Of a stretch of 64,000 nt of DNA, positions 17,865-25,641 are shown one piece after another. Position 1 is the first letter of the stretch, and each line of letters opens with the position of its first letter. The stretch is from CBDDFN01 sp965227065 (lineage in GTDB: Bacteria; Pseudomonadota; Alphaproteobacteria; SPJN01), in the NCBI GenBank assembly GCA_965227065.1, contig CBDDFN010000020.1, forward strand, positions 558,001-622,000, read 5' to 3'. Under the pieces are notes generated by a model. That model made no database searches and was not told the origin of the DNA. It saw nothing but the letters and a program-made list of their open reading frames with translations. A program made the translations under genes and the position numbers.

Positions 17865-19040
17865 CTAGCGGTTCAACTCCCGCATGCCTTCATCCAGACC
17901 GCCCAAGGTCAGGGGATACATACGGTTCGACGACAATTGCCGGATCAGATCGATTGAAGGCGTATATTCCCAATGCTGGCGCGATACGGGGTTGAGCCAG
18001 ACGGCATGCTCATAGATCTGGAAAACACGGGCGAGCCATTCGGCGCCCGGCTCTTCATTCCAATGTTCGACCGACCCGCCTGCATAGGTCACCTCATAAG
18101 GCGACATGGTGGCATCGCCGACAAAGATCACCTTGTAGTCGGACCCATATTTGTGGAGCACATCCCAGGTCGACATCGTCTCTTGATGGCGGCGGCGATT
18201 GTCCTTCCACACTTTCTCGTACAGGCAATTGTGGAAGTAGAAATATTCCATGTGCTTGAACTCGGTGCGGGCCGCTGAAAACAGCTCCTCACAGACCTTG
18301 ATATGGGCGTCCATCGAGCCGCCGACATCAAAAAAGATCAGCACTTTGATCTTGTTCTTCCGCTCAGGCACCATCTTGATATCGAGATAGCCGCGATGGG
18401 CGGTTGAACGGATCGTGTCATCAAGATCAAGCTCGGTCTCGGCACCTTCGCGGGCGAATTTGCGCAGACGGCGCAGCGCGACCTTGATATTGCGGGTGCC
18501 AAGCTCAACCCCGTCATCGAGGTTCTGATACTCGCGCTTTTCCCACACTTTGGCGGCTTTGCCGTGCTTGCCTTCTTTCTTGCCGATCTTGACGCCTTCG
18601 GGATTGTAGCCCGAATGGCCAAAGGGTGAGGTGCCTTTGGTGCCGATCCATTTATTGCCGCCCTCATGGCGTTTTTTCTGCTCTTCGAGGCGCTTTTGCA
18701 GCGTCTCCATCAGCTTCTCAAACCCGCCCAGGCTTTCGATCTTCTCCATCTCTTCGGGCGTGAGATATTTCTCCGCCATGGCTTTGAGCCATTCTTCGGG
18801 AATGTCCGGCACAAGCTCCATATCGACCGCTTCAAAGCCCTCAAAGTAGGACCCGAACACCTTGTCGAACTTGTCGAGATTGCGCTCGTCCTTAATCAGG
18901 GCGGTGCGGGCGAGATAATAGAACTCATCCATCGAAAAGCGCGCGAGGCCCGCCTTCAGCGCCTCCATCCAGGTGAGATATTCCTTGATGGTGACGGGCA
19001 GGTTTGCGCCTTTGAGCTCATAAAAGAAATCGACAAACAT
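17865..19040 (-). CDS. vWA-domain protein, CoxE-like
   Basis: A 391-residue protein with a helical N-terminal half and a C-terminal von Willebrand A domain. The metal-ion site DVGGSMDAH (DxGxS) is at about residue 241, with a later conserved FVGDATMSPYE. It matches the CoxE-like family, which works with MoxR ATPases as metal-cofactor insertion or assembly chaperones. It follows the MoxR gene by 15 bases with AAAGGA before the start. The target protein is not encoded beside it: the downstream side is a repeat and the upstream side is the sulfide operon, divergently read. Confidence 0.92.
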   Translation of the reverse strand: MFVDFFYELKGANLPVTIKEYLTWMEALKAGLARFSMDEFYYLARTALIKDERNLDKFDKVFGSYFEGFEAVDMELVPDIPEEWLKAMAEKYLTPEEMEKIESLGGFEKLMETLQKRLEEQKKRHEGGNKWIGTKGTSPFGHSGYNPEGVKIGKKEGKHGKAAKVWEKREYQNLDDGVELGTRNIKVALRRLRKFAREGAETELDLDDTIRSTAHRGYLDIKMVPERKNKIKVLIFFDVGGSMDAHIKVCEELFSAARTEFKHMEYFYFHNCLYEKVWKDNRRRHQETMSTWDVLHKYGSDYKVIFVGDATMSPYEVTYAGGSVEHWNEEPGAEWLARVFQIYEHAVWLNPVSRQHWEYTPSIDLIRQLSSNRMYPLTLGGLDEGMRELNR

Positions 19041-19055
19041 GGTTTGTCCTTTCTG

Positions 19056-19901
19056 TTAGCCCCGTTCGCGGCGGGCCAGGAACGCCAGACGTTCAAACAG
19101 ATGCACATCCTGCTCGTTCTTCAGCAGCGCGCCATGCAGCGGCGGGATGAGCTTGTTGGGGTCTCGCTCGCGCAGCATGTCCGGGCCAATGTCCTCGACC
19201 ATCAGAAGCTTGAGCCAGTCGAGCAGTTCCGACGTTGACGGCTTTTTCTTCAGCCCCGGCACGTCGCGAACATCATAGAAGATTTTCATCGCTTCGGCGA
19301 CCAGATCGCCTTTGATGTTGTCATAGTGGACATCAACGATTTCGCGCATCGTGTCGGGCTCTGGGAATTTGATATAGTGGAAGAAGCAGCGGCGCAGAAA
19401 AGCGTCGGGCAGCTCTTTTTCATTGTTTGAGGTGATGATCACGATGGGCCGCGTCTCGGCCTTGATCGTCTCGCCGGTTTCGTAAACGAAGAATTCCATC
19501 CGGTCGAGTTCGAGCAACAGGTCGTTGGGAAATTCAATATCGGCCTTGTCGATTTCATCGATCAGCAGCACGGCGCGTTTGCCCGCTTCAAAGCCTTCCC
19601 ACAATTTGCCCTTCTTGATGTAGTTCTTGATGTCCTTGACGCGCTCATCGCCCAACTGGCTGTCGCGCAGACGGGTCACCGCATCATACTCATAAAGACC
19701 TTGCTGGGCCTTGGTGGTTGATTTGATGTGCCAGGTGATGAGTTCGGCATCCAGCGCCTTGGCAACCTCTTCGGCCAGCACGGTCTTGCCGGTGCCCGGC
19801 TCCCCCTTCACCAGAAGCGGACGTTGCAGAGTGATTGACGCATTGACCGCCATGGTGAGGTCGTCGGTCGAGACATAGGTTTCGGTGCCTTCAAAGCGCA
19901 T
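19056..19901 (-). CDS. MoxR-family AAA+ ATPase
   Basis: A 281-residue AAA+ protein. Walker A is GEPGTGKTVLAEEV (about residue 33), Walker B is VLLIDEIDKADIEFPNDLL, and the sensor block ITSNNEKELPDAFLRRC follows. MoxR ATPases remodel or activate partner proteins together with vWA adaptors, here the adjacent CoxE-like gene. GGAAGG precedes the start. The gene leads the leftward pair and is divergent from the persulfide dioxygenase gene. Confidence 0.95.
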   Translation of the reverse strand: MRFEGTETYVSTDDLTMAVNASITLQRPLLVKGEPGTGKTVLAEEVAKALDAELITWHIKSTTKAQQGLYEYDAVTRLRDSQLGDERVKDIKNYIKKGKLWEGFEAGKRAVLLIDEIDKADIEFPNDLLLELDRMEFFVYETGETIKAETRPIVIITSNNEKELPDAFLRRCFFHYIKFPEPDTMREIVDVHYDNIKGDLVAEAMKIFYDVRDVPGLKKKPSTSELLDWLKLLMVEDIGPDMLRERDPNKLIPPLHGALLKNEQDVHLFERLAFLARRERG

Positions 19902-20051
19902 GGGCGTGGCCTTCCCGTCAAAGTGATGAAATGTCAGTTAGGCTGACATTAGGGGAGTGGGGGGGGCCAATCAAGTCAGAGCGAGCCGAACAGGGCCTGT
20001 TTGACGCACATCACATCTATTTTAACATTGAGGGGTTGTAAATTAAGCGAG

Positions 20052-20076
20052 AAACATATATCAAAAATACATGTTT
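20052..20076. promoter_or_regulatory. AT-rich inverted repeat upstream of the sulfide operon
   Basis: AAACAT and ATGTTT arms separated by 13 bases, about 35 bases before the persulfide dioxygenase start in an AT-rich stretch that stands out from the surroundings. A repressor site is plausible; no regulator gene is next to it. Confidence 0.35.
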
Positions 20077-20110
20077 TATTCGCGACCTTGATCTTAGGAA
20101 GAACCAGGCC

Positions 20111-20977
20111 ATGACCAACCCCGATGTGAAAGCCTTCTTCGACGAAGAAACCTTCACCGTCTCCTATGTGGTGACGGACCCTGAAACCAAGCATGCGGCG
20201 ATTGTCGATTCCGTCCTCGACTATGCCTACAATTCGGGGCGGACGAGTACAAAGTCAGCCGATGACGTGATCGCCTATGTGAAGGCACACGGGCTGACGG
20301 TTGATTGGTTGCTTGAAACCCATGCCCATGCCGATCATTTGTCGGCAGCGCCTTACCTCAAAGACCAGCTGGGCGGCACCATCGGTATTGGCAGCAATAT
20401 AAAGCGGGTGCAGACGGTGTTTGGCCAGGTGTTTAATGCCGAGCCGGAATTTTGCCGTGATGGCAGCCAGTTTGATCATCTGTTCGAGGATGGCGAAACC
20501 TTCAAGATCGGCACTCTGGAAGGCCGCGCCATGCACACGCCGGGCCATACGCCGGCCTGCATGACCTATGTGATCGGCGATGCCGGCTTTGTCGGTGACA
20601 CGCTGTTCATGCCCGATTACGGCACCGCGCGGTGCGACTTTCCCGGCGGAGATGCCCGTGTGCTGTACCAGTCGATCCAGAAGATTTTCGCGCTGCCCGG
20701 CGAGACGCGGCTGTTCATGTGCCATGACTATAAGGCGCCGGGCCGGGATGAGTATCGCTGGGAGACCACGGTCGCTGAGGAACGCGAAAACAACATCCAT
20801 GTCGGCCATGGCAAGTCTGAGGACGAGTTTGTTGAAATGCGCACGACGCGGGACGCCACGCTCGACATGCCGCGTCTGATCCTGCCTTCGGTGCAAGTCA
20901 ATATGCGGGCCGGTCACATGCCGCCCGCCGAAGACAATGGCGTGACCTATCTCAAAATACCGCTCAACGCGGTCTAA
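20111..20977 (+). CDS. Persulfide dioxygenase-like metallo-beta-lactamase protein
   Basis: A 288-residue MBL-fold enzyme close to ETHE1/Blh proteins, which oxidise glutathione persulfide to sulfite with a mononuclear iron. The metal motif is THAHADHLSAAPYL (HxHxDH) at about residue 72; HTPGHTPAC, GDTLF and MCHDYK supply the remaining ligands. In Blh proteins this domain is fused to DUF442; here DUF442 instead sits on the next gene. AGGAAG lies 9 bases before the ATG. It leads the operon with the SQR fusion and SulP. Confidence 0.93.
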   Translation: MTNPDVKAFFDEETFTVSYVVTDPETKHAAIVDSVLDYAYNSGRTSTKSADDVIAYVKAHGLTVDWLLETHAHADHLSAAPYLKDQLGGTIGIGSNIKRVQTVFGQVFNAEPEFCRDGSQFDHLFEDGETFKIGTLEGRAMHTPGHTPACMTYVIGDAGFVGDTLFMPDYGTARCDFPGGDARVLYQSIQKIFALPGETRLFMCHDYKAPGRDEYRWETTVAEERENNIHVGHGKSEDEFVEMRTTRDATLDMPRLILPSVQVNMRAGHMPPAEDNGVTYLKIPLNAV

Positions 20978-21004
20978 GCGCCCCCTCTCTCGGGCGTGTC
21001 AAAG

Positions 21005-21048
21005 CGGCCGGACGGTGTCCCCCCAACTCCCCCAAAACCGTCCGGCCG
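21005..21048 (+). promoter_or_regulatory. Long stem-loop between dioxygenase and SQR genes
   Basis: Perfect 12-base arms CGGCCGGACGGT and ACCGTCCGGCCG around a 20-base C-rich loop, 27 bases after the dioxygenase stop. No T-run follows, so it is more likely an mRNA stability or processing element, or a weak attenuator, than a full terminator. Confidence 0.6.
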
Positions 21049-21083
21049 TTCATTGAAAACACATATCAGCAGGGATGTTTGTC

Positions 21084-22814
21084 ATGGATGTGAAGCAGGT
21101 CACCCCGTTTCTGTCAGTTTCCCCCCAAATCAGCACCGCCGATCTGGCCGTTCTGAAATCGCAAGGCTTTCAGACGATCATCAGCAACCGGCCTGATGAT
21201 GAAGAGGATCGTCAGCCTTCCGCTGCGGCGCTCAAGGCGGCTGCGGAGGCCCAGGGGCTGACCTATATTCATCAGCCCATCATTCCCGGCCAGATTTCCG
21301 AAGATGATATCGCCGCGTTTTCCAGCGTGATGAACAGTGTGCAGGGCCCGGTGCTCGCCTTTTGCCGGACCGGCACGCGGGCGATCTCGCTATGGGCTTT
21401 GTCGGAAGCCTGGCATCTCGACCCGGCAAGCTTGCTCGAAACCGCCAAAGGGGCGGGCTATGATTTGAGCGGTTTGGCAGAGCGGCTTTCGGGCCGGGCG
21501 GCGAGTTCGTCCAGCCATGCCCCCCGTCCGGTGACGGCTGCCCGCGCGCGCTATGACGTGGTGATCGTCGGTGGCGGGGCCGGTGGTATTTCAGCGGCAT
21601 CCAGTCTTCTCAAACGCCGCCCTGATCTTGACATTGCGCTCATTGAACCGCGTGACAGTCATTACTACCAGCCCGGCTGGACATTGGTCGGCGGCGGGGT
21701 TTTTGACCGGCGCATGACCGAACGCCCCATGGCCGATGTCATGCCCGATGATGTGCATTGGGTTCGCACCGCAGTGGCCGGGTTTGAGCCTGAAGACAGT
21801 GCGGTCGTGCTCGAAGATGGCGAGCGGCTGTTTTACAAAATTCTGATCACCGCGCCGGGCCTCAAGCTCGACTGGGGCAGGATTGAAGGGCTGGGCGAAA
21901 CGCTTGGCAAAAACGGTGTCACCTCAAACTATCTGTACGGCATGGCGCCTTATACGTGGGAATTGGTGCAGGGCCTGAGAGAAGGCCGCGCGCTGTTTAG
22001 CCAGCCGCCCATGCCCATCAAATGCGCAGGCGCGCCGCAAAAGGCCATGTATCTGGCGTGTGATCATTGGAAACGCACAAATGTGCTGTCCGACATTGAT
22101 GTCAGCTTCCACAATGCCGGTGGTGTGCTGTTTGGCGTGAAGGATTATGTTCCGGCGCTTGAAAGCTATGTGGACCGTTACGGTATCGGGCTGAACTTCA
22201 ACCGGACATTGGTGGCGGTCGATGGCCCCGGCCGCACCGCCACCTTTACAGAATCTGACGGGGAGGGGGGAACCCGCCAAACCTCGGAACGGTTTGATAT
22301 GATCCACGTGGTGCCACCACAATGCGCGCCTGACTTCATTGCGCAAAGCGCGCTGGCCGGTGAGACGGGCTGGGTGGACGTCAACGCGGAAAGCCTGCGC
22401 CACACACGCTTTGGCAATGTCTTTGCGCTGGGGGATGTGTGTTCGGCACCCAATGCCAAGACCGCGGCGGCAGTGCGCAAACAGGCACCTGTGGTGGCGG
22501 AAAATGCGCTCGCTGTGCTCGACGGCAAAACCCCGCGCGCAATCTATGACGGCTATGGCTCCTGTCCGTTGACCGTGGAGCGCGGCAAGATCGTGCTGGC
22601 CGAGTTTGGTTATGGCGGCAAGCTGCTACCGACCTTCCCAAGCTGGATTGTTGACGGCACAAAACCCTCAGGGCTTTCATGGTTCCTGAAAGAAAAAATG
22701 CTGCCTGCCATTTACTGGCGGCTGATGCTGAAGGGCCATGAATGGTTGGCCGGGGCCGATCATTTACCCCATGAAGCACCGGGCTTTGAAGCGCTTGACG
22801 CGCATAAAGGATAG
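21084..22814 (+). CDS. DUF442 phosphatase-like domain fused to sulfide:quinone oxidoreductase
   Basis: A 576-residue fusion. Residues 1 to about 110 form a DUF442 domain (tyrosine-phosphatase/rhodanese-like) with the loop CRTGTR. From about residue 155 a flavoprotein begins with the FAD motif VVIVGGGAGGISAASSL and continues as an SQOR-type (human-like) sulfide:quinone oxidoreductase. Both redox cysteines are visible in KCAGAPQKAMYL and GYGSCPLTVERG. It oxidises sulfide and passes electrons to quinone at the membrane. I chose ATG 21084, with AGGG 9 bases upstream; ATG 21075 abuts that AGGG. One codon boundary separates it from SulP. Confidence 0.94.
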   Translation: MDVKQVTPFLSVSPQISTADLAVLKSQGFQTIISNRPDDEEDRQPSAAALKAAAEAQGLTYIHQPIIPGQISEDDIAAFSSVMNSVQGPVLAFCRTGTRAISLWALSEAWHLDPASLLETAKGAGYDLSGLAERLSGRAASSSSHAPRPVTAARARYDVVIVGGGAGGISAASSLLKRRPDLDIALIEPRDSHYYQPGWTLVGGGVFDRRMTERPMADVMPDDVHWVRTAVAGFEPEDSAVVLEDGERLFYKILITAPGLKLDWGRIEGLGETLGKNGVTSNYLYGMAPYTWELVQGLREGRALFSQPPMPIKCAGAPQKAMYLACDHWKRTNVLSDIDVSFHNAGGVLFGVKDYVPALESYVDRYGIGLNFNRTLVAVDGPGRTATFTESDGEGGTRQTSERFDMIHVVPPQCAPDFIAQSALAGETGWVDVNAESLRHTRFGNVFALGDVCSAPNAKTAAAVRKQAPVVAENALAVLDGKTPRAIYDGYGSCPLTVERGKIVLAEFGYGGKLLPTFPSWIVDGTKPSGLSWFLKEKMLPAIYWRLMLKGHEWLAGADHLPHEAPGFEALDAHKG

Positions 22815-24581
22815 ATGATGGGGGGGCTCAAACGCTACTTCCCGATCCTTGATTGGGGACGCAGCTACACCAGGGATACGCTGCTTGATGATGGCTTGGC
22901 CGCCATCATCGTGACCATCATGTTGATCCCGCAATCGCTGGCCTATGCCATGCTGGCGGGGTTGCCGCCTGAGATCGGGCTTTATGCGTCGATCCTGCCT
23001 TTGGTGGCCTATGCGATTTTCGGCACAAGCCGGGCTTTGGCGGTGGGGCCGGTTGCGGTCGTTTCGCTGATGACGGCCGCGGCGGTGGGCCAGATGGCCG
23101 CCCAGGGCACGCCAGAATATCTGGGCGCGGCCATGTTGCTCGCGGGCCTGTCGGGGCTGATGCTGACAGCCATGGGGATTTTCCGGCTTGGCTTTTTGTC
23201 GAATTTTTTGAGCCATCCGGTGATCTCGGGCTTCATCACCGCGTCGGGTCTTTTGATTGCCACCAGTCAGCTCAAACATATTTTCGGCGTTCCGGCGCAT
23301 GGCCATACGCTGATCGAAATCATCGGCTCGCTGGCCGGTCATGTTGGGGAAATCAATGTCCCCACACTGATCATTGGTGCGGCTGCGACGGGCTTTCTGT
23401 TCTGGGTGCGCAGCGGACTGAAACCCTTATTGCTCCGGCTGGGGCTTGGCGCGCGCCTGGCGGACATTGCCACCAAAACCGGGCCTGTGATGGCGGTTGC
23501 AGTGTCGATCCTGACGGTTGCAGGGTTTGGGCTTGACGCCAAAGGCGTGGCGATTGTCGGCGCAATCCCTGTTGGCCTGCCTGATATCGGCTTGCCACCG
23601 CTTGATTTTGAACTGGCGAGTTCGCTGGCTTTGTCGGCGGCGCTGATCAGTGTCATCGGTTTTGTCGAAAGCGTGTCGGTGGCCCAGACCCTGGCTGCCA
23701 AGCGGCGTCAGCGTATCGATCCTGATCAGGAACTGATCGGGCTTGGCAGCGCCAATCTGGCGGCGAGCTTTTCGGGCGGCTATCCGGTGACGGGGGGCTT
23801 TGCGCGTTCCGTCGTGAATTTTGATGCCGGGGCGCAAACACCCGCTGCGGGGGCGTTTACTGCCATTGGCATTGCGCTGGCGACCTTGTTTTTGACGCCG
23901 CTTCTGTTCTTGCTGCCCAAGGCGGTTCTGGCTGCGACCATCATTGTTGCGGTGCTGTCGCTGGTGGATCTTGGGGCGGTGCGCCGGACCTTCCGCTATT
24001 CCAAATCCGACGGTTTGGCGATGGCGGGAACCATTGCCGTGACGCTCACCGCCGGTGTCGAGATCGGGGTGACGACAGGCGTGGTGTTGTCGATCGCCAT
24101 GCATCTTTATCGGACGAGCCGTCCCCATATCGCCATGGTGGGGCTTGTCGAAGGCACGGAGCATTTCCGCAATGTCAAACGCCATGAAGTGCGGACCAGC
24201 AACTGTCTGGTCACCATGCGGCCCGATGAGAGCCTTTATTTTGCAAATGCGCGCTATCTGGAAGATCAGGTGCTCAACCTGCTTGCGGAGCGCCCCGGCC
24301 TTCAGCACTTCATCCTGATGTGTCCCGCGATCAACGAAATCGATTCCTCCGGGCTTGAAAGTCTTGAGGCGATCAACCACCGGCTGGAAGAAGCGGGCGT
24401 GACCTTCCATCTGTCGGAAGTGAAGGGGCCGGTGATGGACCGGCTGAAGAAAACCGATTTTCTGGAACATCTGACGGGCGAGGTTTTTCTCAGCCAGTTT
24501 GCAGCCCTTGCCAAGCTTGATCCGATTTGTGCGGGCGGGCGCGATGGCGCGCAATCTGTTCCGCATCGGGAAAGCGTCTAG
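22815..24581 (+). CDS. SulP-family anion transporter with STAS domain
   Basis: A 588-residue SLC26/SulP carrier for sulfate or related anions. The signature LIPQSLAYAMLAGLPPEIGLYASI is near residue 30, about 12 helices follow, and a C-terminal STAS domain (about residues 440-555) contains the conserved INEIDSSGLESLEAI. It starts immediately after the SQR stop. In this operon it probably exports sulfite or sulfate made from sulfide, or imports it; direction cannot be told. The tail after the STAS domain runs up to the dispersed repeat. Confidence 0.94.
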   Translation: MMGGLKRYFPILDWGRSYTRDTLLDDGLAAIIVTIMLIPQSLAYAMLAGLPPEIGLYASILPLVAYAIFGTSRALAVGPVAVVSLMTAAAVGQMAAQGTPEYLGAAMLLAGLSGLMLTAMGIFRLGFLSNFLSHPVISGFITASGLLIATSQLKHIFGVPAHGHTLIEIIGSLAGHVGEINVPTLIIGAAATGFLFWVRSGLKPLLLRLGLGARLADIATKTGPVMAVAVSILTVAGFGLDAKGVAIVGAIPVGLPDIGLPPLDFELASSLALSAALISVIGFVESVSVAQTLAAKRRQRIDPDQELIGLGSANLAASFSGGYPVTGGFARSVVNFDAGAQTPAAGAFTAIGIALATLFLTPLLFLLPKAVLAATIIVAVLSLVDLGAVRRTFRYSKSDGLAMAGTIAVTLTAGVEIGVTTGVVLSIAMHLYRTSRPHIAMVGLVEGTEHFRNVKRHEVRTSNCLVTMRPDESLYFANARYLEDQVLNLLAERPGLQHFILMCPAINEIDSSGLESLEAINHRLEEAGVTFHLSEVKGPVMDRLKKTDFLEHLTGEVFLSQFAALAKLDPICAGGRDGAQSVPHRESV

Positions 24582-24587
24582 CGCGCT

Positions 24588-24716
24588 GCTTGCCCGGAAT
24601 CTTGCGGCACTGGATTTGATCCGGCACGGCCTTGCTCTGTGGAAACACATCACCATCAGATTCCGGTCTTCCGCCCGCTAAAAGGGGTTTGGCGGGCGAA
24701 AACCGGAATGACGGAT
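24588..24716 (-). repeat. Dispersed palindromic repeat, copy B (inverted)
   Basis: Reverse orientation relative to copy A at 17727-17858, with the same order of conserved blocks. The first hairpin loop is longer here (GCCCGCC...GGCGGGC instead of GCGCGTATGCGC). It begins a few bases after the SulP stop codon. Confidence 0.8.
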
Positions 24717-24723
24717 AGATTGA

Positions 24724-24754
24724 AAAAGGGCGCCGGTTGGACGGCGCCCTTTGG
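24724..24754 (-). terminator. Rho-independent terminator of the peroxiredoxin gene
   Basis: Stem AAAGGGCGCC / GGCGCCCTTT followed on the minus strand by a T-run, 20 bases after the peroxiredoxin stop. It could also end the convergent SulP transcript. Confidence 0.85.
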
Positions 24755-24773
24755 GTTTTGATGGGTCCGATTA

Positions 24774-25403
24774 TCAGGACACCGATGTCAGCCGCAGATA
24801 GGGGCGGATCTCATCCCACCCTTGCGGGAAGATGTCTTTGGCATCATCGTTTGCGATGCTCGGCGGGATGATGACCTTGTCGCCGGGCCGCCAGTCGGCG
24901 GGGGTGGCGATGCGGTTTTTATCGCCGGTTTGAAGCGCATCGATGACGCGCAGGATTTCATCAAAGTTCCGGCCGACACTCATCGGATAGGTCATGATGA
25001 GGCGGATTTTCTTGTCGGGATCGATGATGAAGACCGACCGCACGGCTGCCGTCTCGCTCTCGCCGGGATGGATCATCTCGTAGAGCTCAGAGATTTTGTA
25101 ATCCTCATCGGCAACGATGGGGAAGGTGAGGCAGGTGTTTTGGGTGTCGTTCACATCCTCAATCCATTTGAGATGTTCTTCCACCGAGTCGGTCGACAGT
25201 CCAAGCGGCTTGGTGTTGCGCTTGGAGAACTCGTCGGCAAGCTGCGCGGTGCGGCCCATTTCAGTGGTGCAGACCGGGGTGAAGTCGGCCGGATGGCTGA
25301 AGAAGAACACCCAGCTGTCGCCGGACCAGTCGTGAAAATCAATCTCGCCAGTGGTTGTGGCAATTTTAAAATTGGGGGCTGTTTCGCCAAGTTTGAGACC
25401 CAT
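24774..25403 (-). CDS. 1-Cys (Prx6-type) peroxiredoxin
   Basis: A 209-residue thiol peroxidase of the Prx6 branch. The peroxidatic cysteine is Cys45 in HPADFTPVCTTE. The long C-terminal extension with MTYPMSVGRNFDEILRVIDALQ is typical of this group. There is no second resolving cysteine in the usual place. AAAGGAG lies 6 bases before the ATG. A near-consensus FNR-type site lies about 90 bases upstream. It stands as a single gene with its own terminator. Confidence 0.95.
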   Translation of the reverse strand: MGLKLGETAPNFKIATTTGEIDFHDWSGDSWVFFFSHPADFTPVCTTEMGRTAQLADEFSKRNTKPLGLSTDSVEEHLKWIEDVNDTQNTCLTFPIVADEDYKISELYEMIHPGESETAAVRSVFIIDPDKKIRLIMTYPMSVGRNFDEILRVIDALQTGDKNRIATPADWRPGDKVIIPPSIANDDAKDIFPQGWDEIRPYLRLTSVS

Positions 25404-25489
25404 GACAGGCTCCTTTCGAGGGGGGAGAGGGCATATGCCCCTTCAGGAGAGAACAAATTCACTATAATATTGTGTGGAAATAGATGGAA

Positions 25490-25503
25490 ATGATTTAAAT
25501 CAA
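25490..25503 (-). promoter_or_regulatory. Candidate CRP/FNR-family operator before peroxiredoxin
   Basis: On the minus strand the site reads TTGATTTAAATCAT, 9 of 10 defined positions of the FNR consensus TTGAT-N4-ATCAA, in an AT-rich region about 90 bases upstream of the gene start. The core TGATTTAAATCA is a perfect 12-base palindrome. Confidence 0.5.
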
Positions 25504-25560
25504 TCAGTTAGATCGAAAATTTCAATCATTTAGGACATCGTTGGCCAAGCGCCAGCGCCA

Positions 25561-25590
25561 AAAAAAGGGCGCTGCCTGTACAGCGCCCTT
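25561..25590 (-). terminator. Rho-independent terminator of the thiolase gene
   Basis: Stem AAGGGCGCTG / CAGCGCCCTT with a 6-base loop and a following run of T on the minus strand, about 50 bases after the thiolase stop. Confidence 0.85.
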
Positions 25591-25641
25591 CCTTCGCGGA
25601 GCGAACCCTTCAGAAGCGGGCTCGCCTTGCTTGCCGTACCC

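Noticed and set aside
23427..24656. A 409-codon minus-strand frame opposite SulP
   Set aside because: Same artefact: antisense of a membrane protein, no ribosome site, no family resemblance.
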